Shown: positions 1 to 9,139 of the stretch, one piece after another
Numbering within the stretch: the first letter of the stretch is position 1
Layout of the letters: every line of letters begins with the position of its first letter
Source of the DNA: Flavobacterium sedimenticola
Lineage (GTDB): Bacteria; Bacteroidota; Bacteroidia; Flavobacteriales; Flavobacteriaceae
Direction of reading: 5' to 3'
DNA: 64,000 bases
Assembly (NCBI RefSeq): GCF_030053345.1
Contig: NZ_JASGBP010000007.1
Coordinates: 1 to 64,000, forward strand
Translations under genes and position numbers: made by a program
The notes under the pieces: model-generated
Told to the model about the DNA's origin: nothing
The model's input: the letters and a program-made list of their open reading frames with translations, nothing else
The model's database searches: none

Positions 1-501
1 CCAAGTACCGGTTACACCGTTATTGGAAGTAGTTGGTAAGGCGTTTAAAGTAGCACCAGCGCAAATTGGATTTACCGCAGTAAAAGTTGGCGTTACATTT
101 GGATTAACCGTAATGGTTAATGTTGTTGTAGCAGCACACTGACCGGCAGTAGGCGTAAAGGTATAGGTTGTTGTATCGGTATTGTTGATTGCCGGCGTCC
201 AAGTACCGGTTACACCGTTATTGGAAGTAGTTGGTAAGGCGTTTAAAGTAGCACCAGCGCAAATTGGATTTACCGCAGTAAAAGTTGGCGTTACATTTGG
301 ATTAACCGTAATGGTTAACGTTGTTGTAGTAGCACATTGCCCGGCATTAGGCGTAAAGGTATATGTAGTGGTGTCGGTATTGTTTAGTGTTGGCGCCCAA
401 GTACCGGTGATGCCGTTATTGGAAGTAGTTGGTAAGGCGTTTAATGTAGCCCCTGCACAAATAGGATTCACCGCTGTAAAAGTTGGCGTTACATTTGGAT
501 T
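1..501 (-). repeat. 198-bp in-frame tandem repeat (Ig-like units)
   Basis: Direct repeats with a period of exactly 198 bp (66 codons) occupy 304-501, 106-303 and 1-105 (partial). The block starting CCAAGTACCGG recurs at 1, 199 and 397. The copies at 1 and 199 are almost identical at DNA level, while the copy nearest the N-terminus is more divergent. This suggests recent unit duplication and possible copy-number variation. Confidence 0.9.
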
Positions 502-2172
502 TACGGTAATGGTTGCAGTGCCATTCATGGTTGATGAGCATCCTCCAGAGGTTCTAGTTGCAACCACTGAATAATTGCCAACCAACGTTTGATTGCCAAA
601 ATTTAGCGTACTTCCGGTTCCGGGAACAGGCGTTCCGACATTATTACTATTATTTTTAAGTTGGTAAGTGACACCTATTTCAGAATTAGAGAGTATAATA
701 GGAGCTCCACTACCACCTGTGCAATATGCTCCTCCACCGCTAACATTGTAAACAGTTGGTAAGGCACAGGGGTTTTGGAATTCATAGGCGCCCAAATCCG
801 GTTGACTGTCTCTGGTGTTTCCGGTTATATCAGTTGTTGGGATACCACTACCAAAGATGCCATAGTTTCTTGCCGGACTTGTACTTTGTAGCATTAGTCC
901 ATCATCTACCGTTCCCCAGAGATTGTCACTCCCATTTCCGTCGGAACTATTATTGAAAAGCGGATTTGATGTAATACAATTGGTAACAGAGGTATTGGTT
1001 ATTGCTAATGGAGAGCCAAGAGCATCTCTAATTATACAGTTTGCGAATGTTGGCTGATTTGAAGTATTGGTCTCTTGACTGTAAATTTCATTACGACCGG
1101 GAATATTACTTGATGTAGGTGGATTATTCCAAAAAATAGAATTTCTGAATGTGGCTTTAGAAAAGCCTTGGTAAGATGTTCCTGCATATGATGAGGTATT
1201 ATTTGTTATGGTACAGTTTGTAATTGTAGTTAGGTTATTGCTACCACCACCAAAAAAGAAAGCAGCACCATTATCGGAGGAATTATTATAAAATACTGAA
1301 TTTTCAATTATTGATGTACTTGTCAAATATAAAGCTCCCCCTTGAGATCCATTTGGAAAACCTGATGAGGCTGAGTTGTTTGAAAATACACATTTTGTGA
1401 TTGTGCAGTTTCCTCCTATTATTGCCATACCCGCACCAAAAGTGCTAAAACTTGCCCCGCCAATAAGAAATGAGTTGCTGTCTACGGTGCAATTTGTGAA
1501 AGTGGAAGTACAACTAAAATTATTCACTCCGGCTCCTACAGCATCATTATTGGTATCCGTGCAATCGGCACTATTAAAAGAAATAATACAGTTATTGAAA
1601 ATAGTTCCGGAATTAGTGTTGTAAACACCACCACCATGATAGCGCTCAATGACACGAGTACCCACTGTAATTGTTGAATTACCCGGCGCGGTAGCGTAAC
1701 CCTTTGTGATGGTTACACCATCTACTAAAGTGTTGTTGTTGAGGTTCACGCTTAAGACCACATGATACGCATTGTCAGTCAGAACATTGGGTGTTCCAAG
1801 ATCACCACTGAGTATGGTAACATTAGTGTTCCAATTTCTTTGGCTTAGCAATGTTTCATTGCCAGCAAAGCCACCATACAATTTTACCCCATTTTTAAGA
1901 AGGAACGTCTTATCACGGTTGTTACCCGGTGCCGAGTTTCCAAAAGGGTCTTGTGTGGGTAGGTAACTTCCTGCTTTAATCCATATTTGATCTCCCGATA
2001 CTGCAGTGTTTATGGCGGCTTGCAAGTCTCTTTTGGCCGTATTCCAAGAAGTGCCCGAACCGGAATTATCGGGCTTTGAGGCATCTACAAAGTAGGTTGT
2101 TTGTGCCACTGTCATCTCTGTCAATAGCAATAAGAAAATAATTAAATACGTATGGGAGTAATTGATTTTCAT
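1..2172 (-). CDS. Secreted parallel beta-helix protein with tandem Ig-like repeats (C-terminus beyond window)
   Basis: This reading frame stays open from the ATG at 2172 to the window edge, giving 724 codons without a stop, so its C-terminus is missing. Residues 1-24 form a signal peptide (hydrophobic LIIFLLLL, ending TVAQ). Residues of about 25-430 carry N/G/T-rich turns such as NCTIT, NCIIS and NNSS, as in right-handed parallel beta-helix (choice-of-anchor Q / pectate-lyase-like) surface proteins. From about residue 558 it becomes near-identical 66-residue Ig-like units (TVNPNVTPTFTAV...CAGATLNALP...TGTW). A T9SS sorting domain would be expected further on but is not in view. An operator and -7 box lie directly upstream. 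It is probably an adhesin or a surface polysaccharide-interacting protein; a specific substrate cannot be inferred. Confidence 0.85.
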   Translation of the reverse strand, partial: MKINYSHTYLIIFLLLLTEMTVAQTTYFVDASKPDNSGSGTSWNTAKRDLQAAINTAVSGDQIWIKAGSYLPTQDPFGNSAPGNNRDKTFLLKNGVKLYGGFAGNETLLSQRNWNTNVTILSGDLGTPNVLTDNAYHVVLSVNLNNNTLVDGVTITKGYATAPGNSTITVGTRVIERYHGGGVYNTNSGTIFNNCIISFNSADCTDTNNDAVGAGVNNFSCTSTFTNCTVDSNSFLIGGASFSTFGAGMAIIGGNCTITKCVFSNNSASSGFPNGSQGGALYLTSTSIIENSVFYNNSSDNGAAFFFGGGSNNLTTITNCTITNNTSSYAGTSYQGFSKATFRNSIFWNNPPTSSNIPGRNEIYSQETNTSNQPTFANCIIRDALGSPLAITNTSVTNCITSNPLFNNSSDGNGSDNLWGTVDDGLMLQSTSPARNYGIFGSGIPTTDITGNTRDSQPDLGAYEFQNPCALPTVYNVSGGGAYCTGGSGAPIILSNSEIGVTYQLKNNSNNVGTPVPGTGSTLNFGNQTLVGNYSVVATRTSGGCSSTMNGTATITVNPNVTPTFTAVNPICAGATLNALPTTSNNGITGTWAPTLNNTDTTTYTFTPNAGQCATTTTLTITVNPNVTPTFTAVNPICAGATLNALPTTSNNGVTGTWTPAINNTDTTTYTFTPTAGQCAATTTLTITVNPNVTPTFTAVNPICAGATLNALPTTSNNGVTGTW

Positions 2173-2195
2173 GATACAGTATATAGATTATGCTT

Positions 2196-2242
2196 CAAAG
2201 CTAATCTAATAGAGTCGTTAAAAACATACCTGATTATAGGTA
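2196..2242 (-). promoter_or_regulatory. Palindromic operator plus -7 box for the beta-helix gene
   Basis: TACCTGATTATAGGTA lies at 2227-2242 (arms TACCT/AGGTA). The minus-strand -7 box TAGCTTTG lies at 2203-2196, exactly 23 bp from the palindrome. This is the same spacing as at the other operators in this window. No second palindrome is present at the usual 8-bp distance. The predicted leader to the ATG at 2172 is very short. Confidence 0.7.
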
Positions 2243-2452
2243 TTTTTTGAAAGAAGAATCACAATAAAACAGTTGAAAAATTGATTGTTAGAATACTATT
2301 TTGTTGTGTTCTTTTGATGGGTTTTACAAATATATTAATCCCTTAAGCTGATACTACTATTTCAAGTAAGTAGATTCAGCTGAGACGGTTTTATTTTAAC
2401 AGATGAAAGACGCAATCATCGGTTAATTTTTATTCGATGAAGAAACATACTA

Positions 2453-4750
2453 TTATTCTTTTATGAATTTAGCATGGGCATACTTCCCATTTTGAAAAAA
2501 TACTTTTATGATGTAAATGCCCTTTGTCCAATTAGAAACATCAATGAAATTGTTTGAAATTTCATTTTTCTGTAGTTTTTTACCTAATACATCATATAAT
2601 TCAATATGATTAATATTTTGCTTTGAATTAATGGTTAGTTGATTTTTTGTTGGGTTAGGAAAGAGTTCTATTGTATTTGATTCTACAAAATTCGGATTAT
2701 CAAGATTTTCTATGCTAATATCGTATTTTAGAATTCCTAAATCTGTTGTAGCTACGAAGATCTCGATTTCTTGGTTTATAAAATTATAATCGGCACTCAG
2801 AATATAGGAGTTAAAGAATATTGAAGGATTGATAGTTTCCCATGTTCCTCCCATGTTTGTTGTGTAAAATAGCGAAAAAACACTGTAATCTGTAGTGAAT
2901 GATGTTGCTACCAAAACACCATCATTTAGGTTAGAGTGCATAACATTTTGAGCAATTGCACCGGATATAAGTTCCCAATTGTTTCCATTATCATAACTGG
3001 TAAAGATTCCTTGAGAAGTCGTTATGGTAATTTGATTGGCATTTAAAGGGTTGTCTACAATTTTAAAGATAAAATCATTTTGGCTCAAATAACTTTCAAG
3101 ACCATTACTACTATTTTGCCAAGTTGTACCATTGTCGATGGTTCTGAATATTCTTGAACCCAAAGCTATTAATTTTATATTGTAATTACTTGGATTGGTG
3201 TATATAGCACTGACAACATCAAAGGCAGGTAATGCTATTGTTTCAGTAGTGATATTGTCGGGATTTGAAAAGTCAATTTCATACACAATGCTACCCTCGT
3301 TACCATCCAAATCTCCTTCTAAAAAAGAAGTCCAAATTTTATGAGGTGTGGCTGATTGTGATGTTACAGTAATTAAGTATTGATGATTAAAAGGTACATT
3401 CATGTTGTTGGCACCATGATTGTTACTGATTGATAAACTGTTTCCAAAAAAACTACTGCTGAAGTTGTAAACTCGTCCTATAAAGTTGGGGTCATTTACC
3501 ATTTGAGAGTTTTGACTTGTAACAAAATTAAGAGGGAGTATGTTATAGGGGTATAATTGTTGGGTCTCTAAATCGTGGTGAACATAACCGAATTGGACAC
3601 CGTAGTAAAGGTGTTTTTTAATGTAATCTTGTTTGGTTAAACTAACTGTATTACCAACAAAAAAAGGGTTCTCAACTTTCGCAAAAGTTGTTCCTCCATT
3701 AACCGATCGAAGCGGGTGATAATTGCCGCTAATTAAAATTTCATTGGAATTGTTGGGATTGAAAGTAACAGTGAGGCCATAGTAGTATCCGCTAGGGTCT
3801 TCCGGAAATACGTTATTAGTATGCGTTTGAAAGTTGTCATTGGTAATAATTACCTGGTTTTCTTCACATACCACAATTGCATTAACATTGGATGGGTTAA
3901 AAGCAATGTGTACAATATTATTGGTCACATAATCCTCCCAGTTGATTGCAATGGACTCCCAGGTTAATCCACCATCATTGGATCGGTATACGTTTTCCGA
4001 ATCAGCAGAAGCATCGGTGCCTATTAGCAGGTCGTTTGGATTTTGTGGGTTAATAGCTATCGGATCGACGGTAATACCGACTAATTTTTCAGTCCATGTT
4101 TGACCGGCATTATCAGATACAAGTAGTCCGCCATAGTTTTCTTCCGGACCTATACCGCGAGCAATGTAAACTCTTTGGGGATTATTGGTGCTGATGGCAA
4201 CACTATTGACAGATATGGAATTGTTATCGACACTCGAGTAAATGGTGTTCCAGCTTACACCTCCATTTGTGGTATAATATACCCTGTAGAAGCTGGAAAA
4301 ACCAATTGAGTATCCCTGAGAAACAATAGCAATATCATGATTTTGAGGATATATGGCATAGTCTGTTATCCAGGTACGATTGGCATCTTGTGGGATCGGA
4401 GGTATAAAGGTTTTAAGAATTTGATTGGTTTGTAAACTTAAGATTTGGAGGTTGTTAAAGTAAGCATTATCCAGACTAAAACTCATAGTATTGGCATCTA
4501 GGATTTTCAAATTTTTAATGCTTTGATTGTTAGGGGTATGGGAATAATAGACCTCCCAAGTTAAACCGTTGTCAACAGAGGATACAATGTGATTGCCTAA
4601 TGTGACTGCAAATACTTTGTTTGGTATTGTAGGATGATAGGTAAGATCAAAAATTCGCCCGTACTCTTTCGAGCCTTCAAAACTAACTTGCGCCATTAAA
4701 CCAATGCTTAACAGAAGCAATGAAATTGTTAAAGCTGTAATTTTTTTCAT
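2453..4750 (-). CDS. T9SS-secreted BNR/sortilin-like beta-propeller protein
   Basis: This 765-residue protein has a signal peptide (LTISLLLLSIGLMAQ). It carries repeated BNR/Asp-box-like motifs of the type S-x-D-x-G-x-T-W (SVDNGLTWE, SDNAGQTWTE, SNDGGLTWES, TIDNGTTWQ), which indicate a sialidase/VPS10-type beta-propeller. The last ~75 residues are a T9SS type A sorting domain (FPNPTKNQLTI, YDVLGKKLQ, GIYIIKV, KFIKE). It is a full-length paralogue of the protein at 28590-30902, sharing the opening SKEYGRIFDLTYHPT. No catalytic residues of a sialidase are evident, so a binding or structural role at the cell surface is as likely as an enzymatic one. Confidence 0.85.
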   Translation of the reverse strand: MKKITALTISLLLLSIGLMAQVSFEGSKEYGRIFDLTYHPTIPNKVFAVTLGNHIVSSVDNGLTWEVYYSHTPNNQSIKNLKILDANTMSFSLDNAYFNNLQILSLQTNQILKTFIPPIPQDANRTWITDYAIYPQNHDIAIVSQGYSIGFSSFYRVYYTTNGGVSWNTIYSSVDNNSISVNSVAISTNNPQRVYIARGIGPEENYGGLLVSDNAGQTWTEKLVGITVDPIAINPQNPNDLLIGTDASADSENVYRSNDGGLTWESIAINWEDYVTNNIVHIAFNPSNVNAIVVCEENQVIITNDNFQTHTNNVFPEDPSGYYYGLTVTFNPNNSNEILISGNYHPLRSVNGGTTFAKVENPFFVGNTVSLTKQDYIKKHLYYGVQFGYVHHDLETQQLYPYNILPLNFVTSQNSQMVNDPNFIGRVYNFSSSFFGNSLSISNNHGANNMNVPFNHQYLITVTSQSATPHKIWTSFLEGDLDGNEGSIVYEIDFSNPDNITTETIALPAFDVVSAIYTNPSNYNIKLIALGSRIFRTIDNGTTWQNSSNGLESYLSQNDFIFKIVDNPLNANQITITTSQGIFTSYDNGNNWELISGAIAQNVMHSNLNDGVLVATSFTTDYSVFSLFYTTNMGGTWETINPSIFFNSYILSADYNFINQEIEIFVATTDLGILKYDISIENLDNPNFVESNTIELFPNPTKNQLTINSKQNINHIELYDVLGKKLQKNEISNNFIDVSNWTKGIYIIKVFFQNGKYAHAKFIKE

Positions 4751-4815
4751 AGTATTTTTTTGTAAAAATTGATTTTTAAGAATGTGGAGTTAGGACATAA
4801 TATATGGTGTTAAGA

Positions 4816-4831
4816 TGCCTATAATCAGGCG
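4816..4831 (-). promoter_or_regulatory. Variant of the palindromic operator upstream of the gene at 2453-4750
   Basis: The sequence TGCCTATAATCAGGCG keeps the inner CCTATAATCAGG of the operator near 2227 (read on the minus strand). Its outer pairs are changed from A/T to G/C on both arms, so the dyad (GCCT/AGGC) is preserved. It lies 66 bp before the start codon. No TAnnTTTG box stands at the usual 23-bp distance, so function is uncertain. Confidence 0.4.
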
Positions 4832-5019
4832 TTTGTAAAGTATCAAGAGAAGCGTTGATCTTGTTTCGGCGTATGAAATAAATTTTTAAAAGTTTAAACC
4901 GAATCCCATTGGGGGCGATTTTTGATTTTTTATGATTAAATTTATTAGACTTCGACTGTATTTATGCTTTAGATCAATTTTAATTACGAATAAAGATGTA
5001 CGGTTTCAATTTTTCTATG

Positions 5020-6054
5020 TTATTTCACAAGTATTTTTTGTGTAAAACGTTGATTGTTTTCGGAAGTCAGTTCGACCACGTAAACTCCTGTATTTCTTAG
5101 GGGAGTTACAGCAATGTCATTTACAGTATCTTGTAGCGAAATAAATTTTGATACCATTTTTCTTCCTTGAAGGTCATAAATCGTAAGTGTTACATTTTCT
5201 ACAATACCATCCGACTTTATATTTAGTATTCCGTTAGTAAGCTGATTGCCCACCACGGTAAATGTATTTTTATTAAAATCATTATTCGATAAGCTAAATG
5301 CTAGCGATTCCCATGTTGTTGACACGCTAACTAAGCTTACTTTACCGGTAGGCATTCCTGAAGGCCCTGCGTTTTGTCTGAAGGACATTCTATCAATGTT
5401 TCCGGATTGATCATTACCTGCAAAATTTGTAGCCGAAACAATGTTTCCCGATTCACCAGCAGCAAAGTTGGCATTGGCATATAAGCTTATAGTATCATCA
5501 TTTGTACCTGATGCTTGGGTGTACTTGAAAATTAATAAATAATCCGTGCCATAGTTGTATGATTCATTGGTATACACTGTAGGGTTTGAGGTGTCCCCTT
5601 TTCTTATTCCTATACTGTAGGTTGAACCGCTTGTGGGTTGCACTAACACTCTGAAGGTAGTATTGAAATTATTACCACTCAAAACTCTAAAAAAGTCTAT
5701 TGGTGATGATTGCGCATTGGTAATATTGATTACCATTCCTATGTATAAATTCCCATTTGAGGTAAAAGAGGTAAACGCTCTGCCACAACCATCAGTATTG
5801 GGTGTTAAACTAAATGCTTTTGTTGACGAACCATAGGCAGTAGCACTTATGTTCTGGTCCACCACTTTGGCATTCTGGCACAATGCTCCGACACAATTTC
5901 CCAAACCACCAGGTAATGAAGAATTATTTGTCCAAACGCCTTGTCCGCTTAATTGAATATTTGAAGTGTAATTTGAAAAGTCATCATGAAAGATATTTTG
6001 TGCACTACAACTTAACGTAATCAATGCAATAATAGGAAGTAAGGTTTTTTTCAT
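5020..6054 (-). CDS. T9SS-secreted protein of unknown function
   Basis: This 344-residue protein has an N-terminal export signal ending SCSAQ. Its central domain is rich in Asn, Ser and Gly and contains FRVLSGNNFNTTFRV and RKGDTSN, resembling concanavalin-like or carbohydrate-binding jelly-roll modules, but I do not recognise the family. Residues of about 265-344 are a T9SS type A sorting domain (YDLQGRKMV, TGVYVVELT, KILVK). It stands alone between genes on the same strand and has an operator-promoter unit 180-230 bp upstream, giving a long predicted leader that contains dyads. Confidence 0.75.
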   Translation of the reverse strand: MKKTLLPIIALITLSCSAQNIFHDDFSNYTSNIQLSGQGVWTNNSSLPGGLGNCVGALCQNAKVVDQNISATAYGSSTKAFSLTPNTDGCGRAFTSFTSNGNLYIGMVINITNAQSSPIDFFRVLSGNNFNTTFRVLVQPTSGSTYSIGIRKGDTSNPTVYTNESYNYGTDYLLIFKYTQASGTNDDTISLYANANFAAGESGNIVSATNFAGNDQSGNIDRMSFRQNAGPSGMPTGKVSLVSVSTTWESLAFSLSNNDFNKNTFTVVGNQLTNGILNIKSDGIVENVTLTIYDLQGRKMVSKFISLQDTVNDIAVTPLRNTGVYVVELTSENNQRFTQKILVK

Positions 6055-6190
6055 TGTATTTATTTAGATAATTATTTTTGTTTAAGTTGTAGTTGGTTTC
6101 TACAATTAGCAGATTAAAGCTACATTGTGTAATTGGGTATTTTGTTAAAGGTGGTTTGTTTATGGTCTGGATTGATATCAATAATTTTGC

Positions 6191-6261
6191 ATTACAGCGC
6201 TGTAATTTTCTAAACTCTTATGGTTTTAAACAGGCAAAGCTATCAATGTAAATTGATAGCT
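6191..6261. repeat. Two inverted repeats in the leader/promoter region before 6054
   Basis: ATTACAGCGCTGTAAT at 6191-6206 is a perfect 16-bp palindrome. AGCTATCAAT (6238-6247) and ATTGATAGCT (6252-6261) are perfect 10-bp arms around a 4-base loop. The second dyad overlaps the predicted -7 box (6235-6242) and the first would fall in the 5' untranslated leader. Neither is followed by a clear T-run, so they look more like protein-binding or RNA-structure elements than terminators. Confidence 0.6.
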
Positions 6262-6281
6262 GAAATACCTGATTTAATGTA
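6235..6281 (-). promoter_or_regulatory. Operator half-palindrome plus -7 box for the gene at 5020-6054
   Basis: TACCTGATTTAATGTA at 6266-6281 has one perfect arm and one degenerate arm. The minus-strand -7 box TAGCTTTG (6242-6235) lies exactly 23 bp away and is identical to the -7 box of the operator at 2196-2242. The conserved spacing is the main reason to accept this weak palindrome. The region 6055-6397 holds nothing else recognisable beyond the two dyads. Confidence 0.6.
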
Positions 6282-6397
6282 TTTTTAATAATTTAGTCTG
6301 TTGTAAACCACTACTATTTACGATGAATAACTTTTCTGAATAATTGGTACTCCAGATAGCATTGATAGTATCATTAAAAAATCTCAAGGCTTAAATT

Positions 6398-8029
6398 TTA
6401 GTTTTTGATCAGCTTTGAAAAATATACATTATTGTCTTCGGTCTCGATTTTTACAATATAAAGACCCATTTGTAGATTCGAAATGTCATAAGTGTTATTG
6501 ATGGCAATAGGATATGTTTTAATTAGTTTGCCCATAGTATCATAAACTGTAACTTTATATGTTATATCAAGGCCATCAATTGTAATTGAATGCTTAGACG
6601 GATTTGGATAAATGTTGATTTCAATCGTATTATTTTCAGGAGTACTTAGTGTATTAGCACAGAAGATACTGTTGAAATTTGGATTGATGTCATAGGACTG
6701 CATTTCTACATCTGTTATGATTTCAAATGTTTCAAAAACACCATCTTCTGGGAATATAGCTACGCCTATGTTTTCCAAAAAGCTAAACGAGGGAAATTGT
6801 TTTTCCACTTCTCCACACCCAATATCATCTAAGGTTCCTTTATGTACATAGTTTACTTTTTTGGTAAAATCAAAATCAATGTATTTTCCGGCAAAGTAAT
6901 AATTGTTTTCCACTAATTTTATTTCATTCCCAACGATATTATCTCTATATGTATCGAAACCATGTTTTATTGTTTTTATGCTGTTAGCGGTTCCATCATT
7001 AAGATTGATGTCTACTATTGAGGTATAATTGTGCCAATATTCATAATCATCCTCTTGAGGCTCAAATACTCCGGGAGGACTTATGGCGTAAAACGATTTC
7101 ACAACACCTAAGAGGCCATTACCGTTGTTAAATGACTCAATATCGGCAAATTCCAAAAGGCTATCCATGCTGTTGTACTGTGGTGTATTATTTACAAGAG
7201 GTAGATAAGACCTGGCCCAAATAGGTTGTCCGTCCTCAGCAAAAGCCATATAGGAGCCGGGGCCTCCTAAAATGAGTTTATTATTTGCCCCCTCAGCAAT
7301 AGTTTTTCCATAGGGTAATTGTGAAAACTCACTTTCTAGAGAATAATACAAATATCCTTTGTCTAAATTTAAGTCTTCATCTAACAATATCAGAGGGATA
7401 TAATAATTTGGGCCAATAAAAGTGTTCCCAGTTAAAGCTAATTTATTGGTTGAAGTAATAAACAGATCCAATATAGTTGCATTCAAAGAAACACTTTTTA
7501 TTAATTCTCCCTCTGTACTAAACTTTAATATTCTACTATTGGTTAAACAATAAATAAAATGATTGTGATATACCAATTTTGAAGAAGCCATATCGGGAAA
7601 AACATCTTTAATTTTTTTTGTGAAGATTACATTTCCAGATTCATCCAGCTTCATGAGCAAGTAACCGGAAGTTTCCCCTTCACCCAGATAATAGCTTAAG
7701 CAATAGATGGAATTATCTACATTGGTTACAGAAGAAATAAAGATGTTCACTAGTGAGTCGGAGTTTTGGGGAGCGTATGCTTTATACCAAATTAAATCTC
7801 CGTCAAGTTTTAATCTTGACAATGTTCCATAAAAGCCGGGCAGTGAAAATAAACTGGCGGCTTTGTAAACCCCAGCAGTAAAAATATTGTTGTTTGCGAT
7901 GTTAAGACTGTATAGCTCTTGCTGATCGGCAATTTCACTTACATTGATTACGCCATAGCCTTTTTGGAAATTTTGAGCATTTCCGATACAATAAACCATC
8001 AAGGTTAAAAATAAAATTTTTGTTTTCAT
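6398..8029 (-). CDS. T9SS-secreted protein of unknown function
   Basis: This 543-residue protein has a signal peptide (ILFLTLMVYCIGNAQ). The body carries repeated blade-like strands (SLNIANNNIFTAGVY, TNKLALTGNTF, NNKLILGGPGS) suggestive of a beta-propeller. The C-terminus is a T9SS type A sorting domain (IYPNPSKHSITI, YDTMGKLI, GLYIVKIE, KLIKN). It lies 85 bp downstream of the TIR-like gene on the same strand, and no copy of the TACCTGA operator was found in front of it. It is probably displayed on the cell surface; its substrate is unknown. Confidence 0.8.
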   Translation of the reverse strand: MKTKILFLTLMVYCIGNAQNFQKGYGVINVSEIADQQELYSLNIANNNIFTAGVYKAASLFSLPGFYGTLSRLKLDGDLIWYKAYAPQNSDSLVNIFISSVTNVDNSIYCLSYYLGEGETSGYLLMKLDESGNVIFTKKIKDVFPDMASSKLVYHNHFIYCLTNSRILKFSTEGELIKSVSLNATILDLFITSTNKLALTGNTFIGPNYYIPLILLDEDLNLDKGYLYYSLESEFSQLPYGKTIAEGANNKLILGGPGSYMAFAEDGQPIWARSYLPLVNNTPQYNSMDSLLEFADIESFNNGNGLLGVVKSFYAISPPGVFEPQEDDYEYWHNYTSIVDINLNDGTANSIKTIKHGFDTYRDNIVGNEIKLVENNYYFAGKYIDFDFTKKVNYVHKGTLDDIGCGEVEKQFPSFSFLENIGVAIFPEDGVFETFEIITDVEMQSYDINPNFNSIFCANTLSTPENNTIEINIYPNPSKHSITIDGLDITYKVTVYDTMGKLIKTYPIAINNTYDISNLQMGLYIVKIETEDNNVYFSKLIKN

Positions 8030-8114
8030 AGTTATTTATTTAGTTAAACTAAATATTTAGACAACTATATGTATCTATCACCCTACTAAATTTTTAAAAA
8101 AAAATATTTATGAG

Positions 8115-8708
8115 TTAAGAGGTTTTAATACCGAAGATTTCATAAGCTTTTTCAGAGTAGACTCCCATGGAATTGCCTTTTGGTTTATTTTGTTTAGAGA
8201 ATTGTGCTACAGCATCTTTAAAAGGTTCTTTTCTGAAGGGAATGTGGATACAAGATGCTTTATTTGATAGTATACGGCATTTTAATGATAAAGGCCAATA
8301 CTCGTAAAAGTGCATTGGATCGAGAATGTAATCGGTATCTAAATAAGCTACTATAATGGGTAAGTTATGCCGGTCAACAGCGTAATGAATTTCATGATTA
8401 CACCATGAATCCTCAGTATCCGCTATTGGACTTTTTAAGATTATGACAAGTTGTTCACTGTTTTTAATCTTTTCTTGAATCTCTGAGAGAAGTTTTTCAT
8501 GGAAACCGGGATTTTTTTGTGCCAGTTCTTTTTCTTCATGTGTTATAGTAGTCACATCGTATTCTTTTTTATGTATCCATGATTTAATCATTGAATAATA
8601 TTTAAAAAACAACGGGTCGGGGTAGTCGATAGTACTGCCTACAAAACTAACATAGGTTCCATTTTTGTATTCGTACTTTTTTTTCCTTCTGAGTAAAGAA
8701 TTTGACAT
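8115..8708 (-). CDS. TIR-domain-like protein
   Basis: This 197-residue cytosolic protein has the layout of Thoeris ThsB/MTH538-type TIR domains. There is an early beta strand (TYVSFVGS), a long helix, then SEQLVIILKSPIADTEDSWCNHEIHYAVD, in which Glu106 falls where TIR domains carry the catalytic glutamate, followed by the strand LPIIVAYLD. The family includes NAD-cleaving enzymes and nucleotide-signal synthases of antiphage systems. No ThsA, cyclase or other defence partner is adjacent. It is the last gene of a probable operon with an alpha/beta hydrolase and a DoxX protein (23-bp gap). The domain assignment rests on motif reading only. Confidence 0.6.
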   Translation of the reverse strand: MSNSLLRRKKKYEYKNGTYVSFVGSTIDYPDPLFFKYYSMIKSWIHKKEYDVTTITHEEKELAQKNPGFHEKLLSEIQEKIKNSEQLVIILKSPIADTEDSWCNHEIHYAVDRHNLPIIVAYLDTDYILDPMHFYEYWPLSLKCRILSNKASCIHIPFRKEPFKDAVAQFSKQNKPKGNSMGVYSEKAYEIFGIKTS

Positions 8709-8731
8709 TATTGCTATTGGATTTGGAGTAA

Positions 8732-9139
8732 TTATTGTTCAATAGTTTCCTTATTCCATTTTGTATGGATTATGCAAAGCGTAAAACAAAGAATCAATAA
8801 AATACTGTACTCAATACCACCGTTGGAATGACCAACAACAAACCATCCGTTTTGGATGTGTGCCATTAAAATCCCCGACAGTAAAATAAAAATAAATATA
8901 AATCCGATGCATTTTAATTGGTATCCCAAAGCAAAGAAGAAGCCACCGGCAACATCAAATAGAGTTATTGACCATGCAAAAAAAAGTCCGAATGGAATTC
9001 CCTTGCTGTCTAGAAATAAACCGAAGTCAATGATTGAATCGTAATATAATCTTGCTAATCCATGCATTACCATATCAAGGCCAAGAAAAACCCTAATTGC
9101 AGTTATGGTATTATTGGTATTGAAGTATTGCTTTTTCAT
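8732..9139 (-). CDS. DoxX family membrane protein
   Basis: This 135-residue protein has four predicted membrane helices (around residues 14-30, 50-70, 75-95 and 108-125). The N-terminal AIRVFLGLDMVMHGLARLY and the GGFFFALG segment are typical of DoxX/SURF4-like proteins. Its start overlaps the end of the upstream hydrolase gene by 29 bp, so the two are probably translationally coupled. The family is linked to thiol/redox functions in some bacteria; the specific role here is unknown. Confidence 0.8.
   Translation of the reverse strand: MKKQYFNTNNTITAIRVFLGLDMVMHGLARLYYDSIIDFGLFLDSKGIPFGLFFAWSITLFDVAGGFFFALGYQLKCIGFIFIFILLSGILMAHIQNGWFVVGHSNGGIEYSILLILCFTLCIIHTKWNKETIEQ

Noticed and set aside
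182..1966. Several plus-strand open frames inside the first 2 kb
   Set aside because: They lie opposite a long minus-strand frame with signal peptide and repeats, and their composition reflects the repeat on the other strand.
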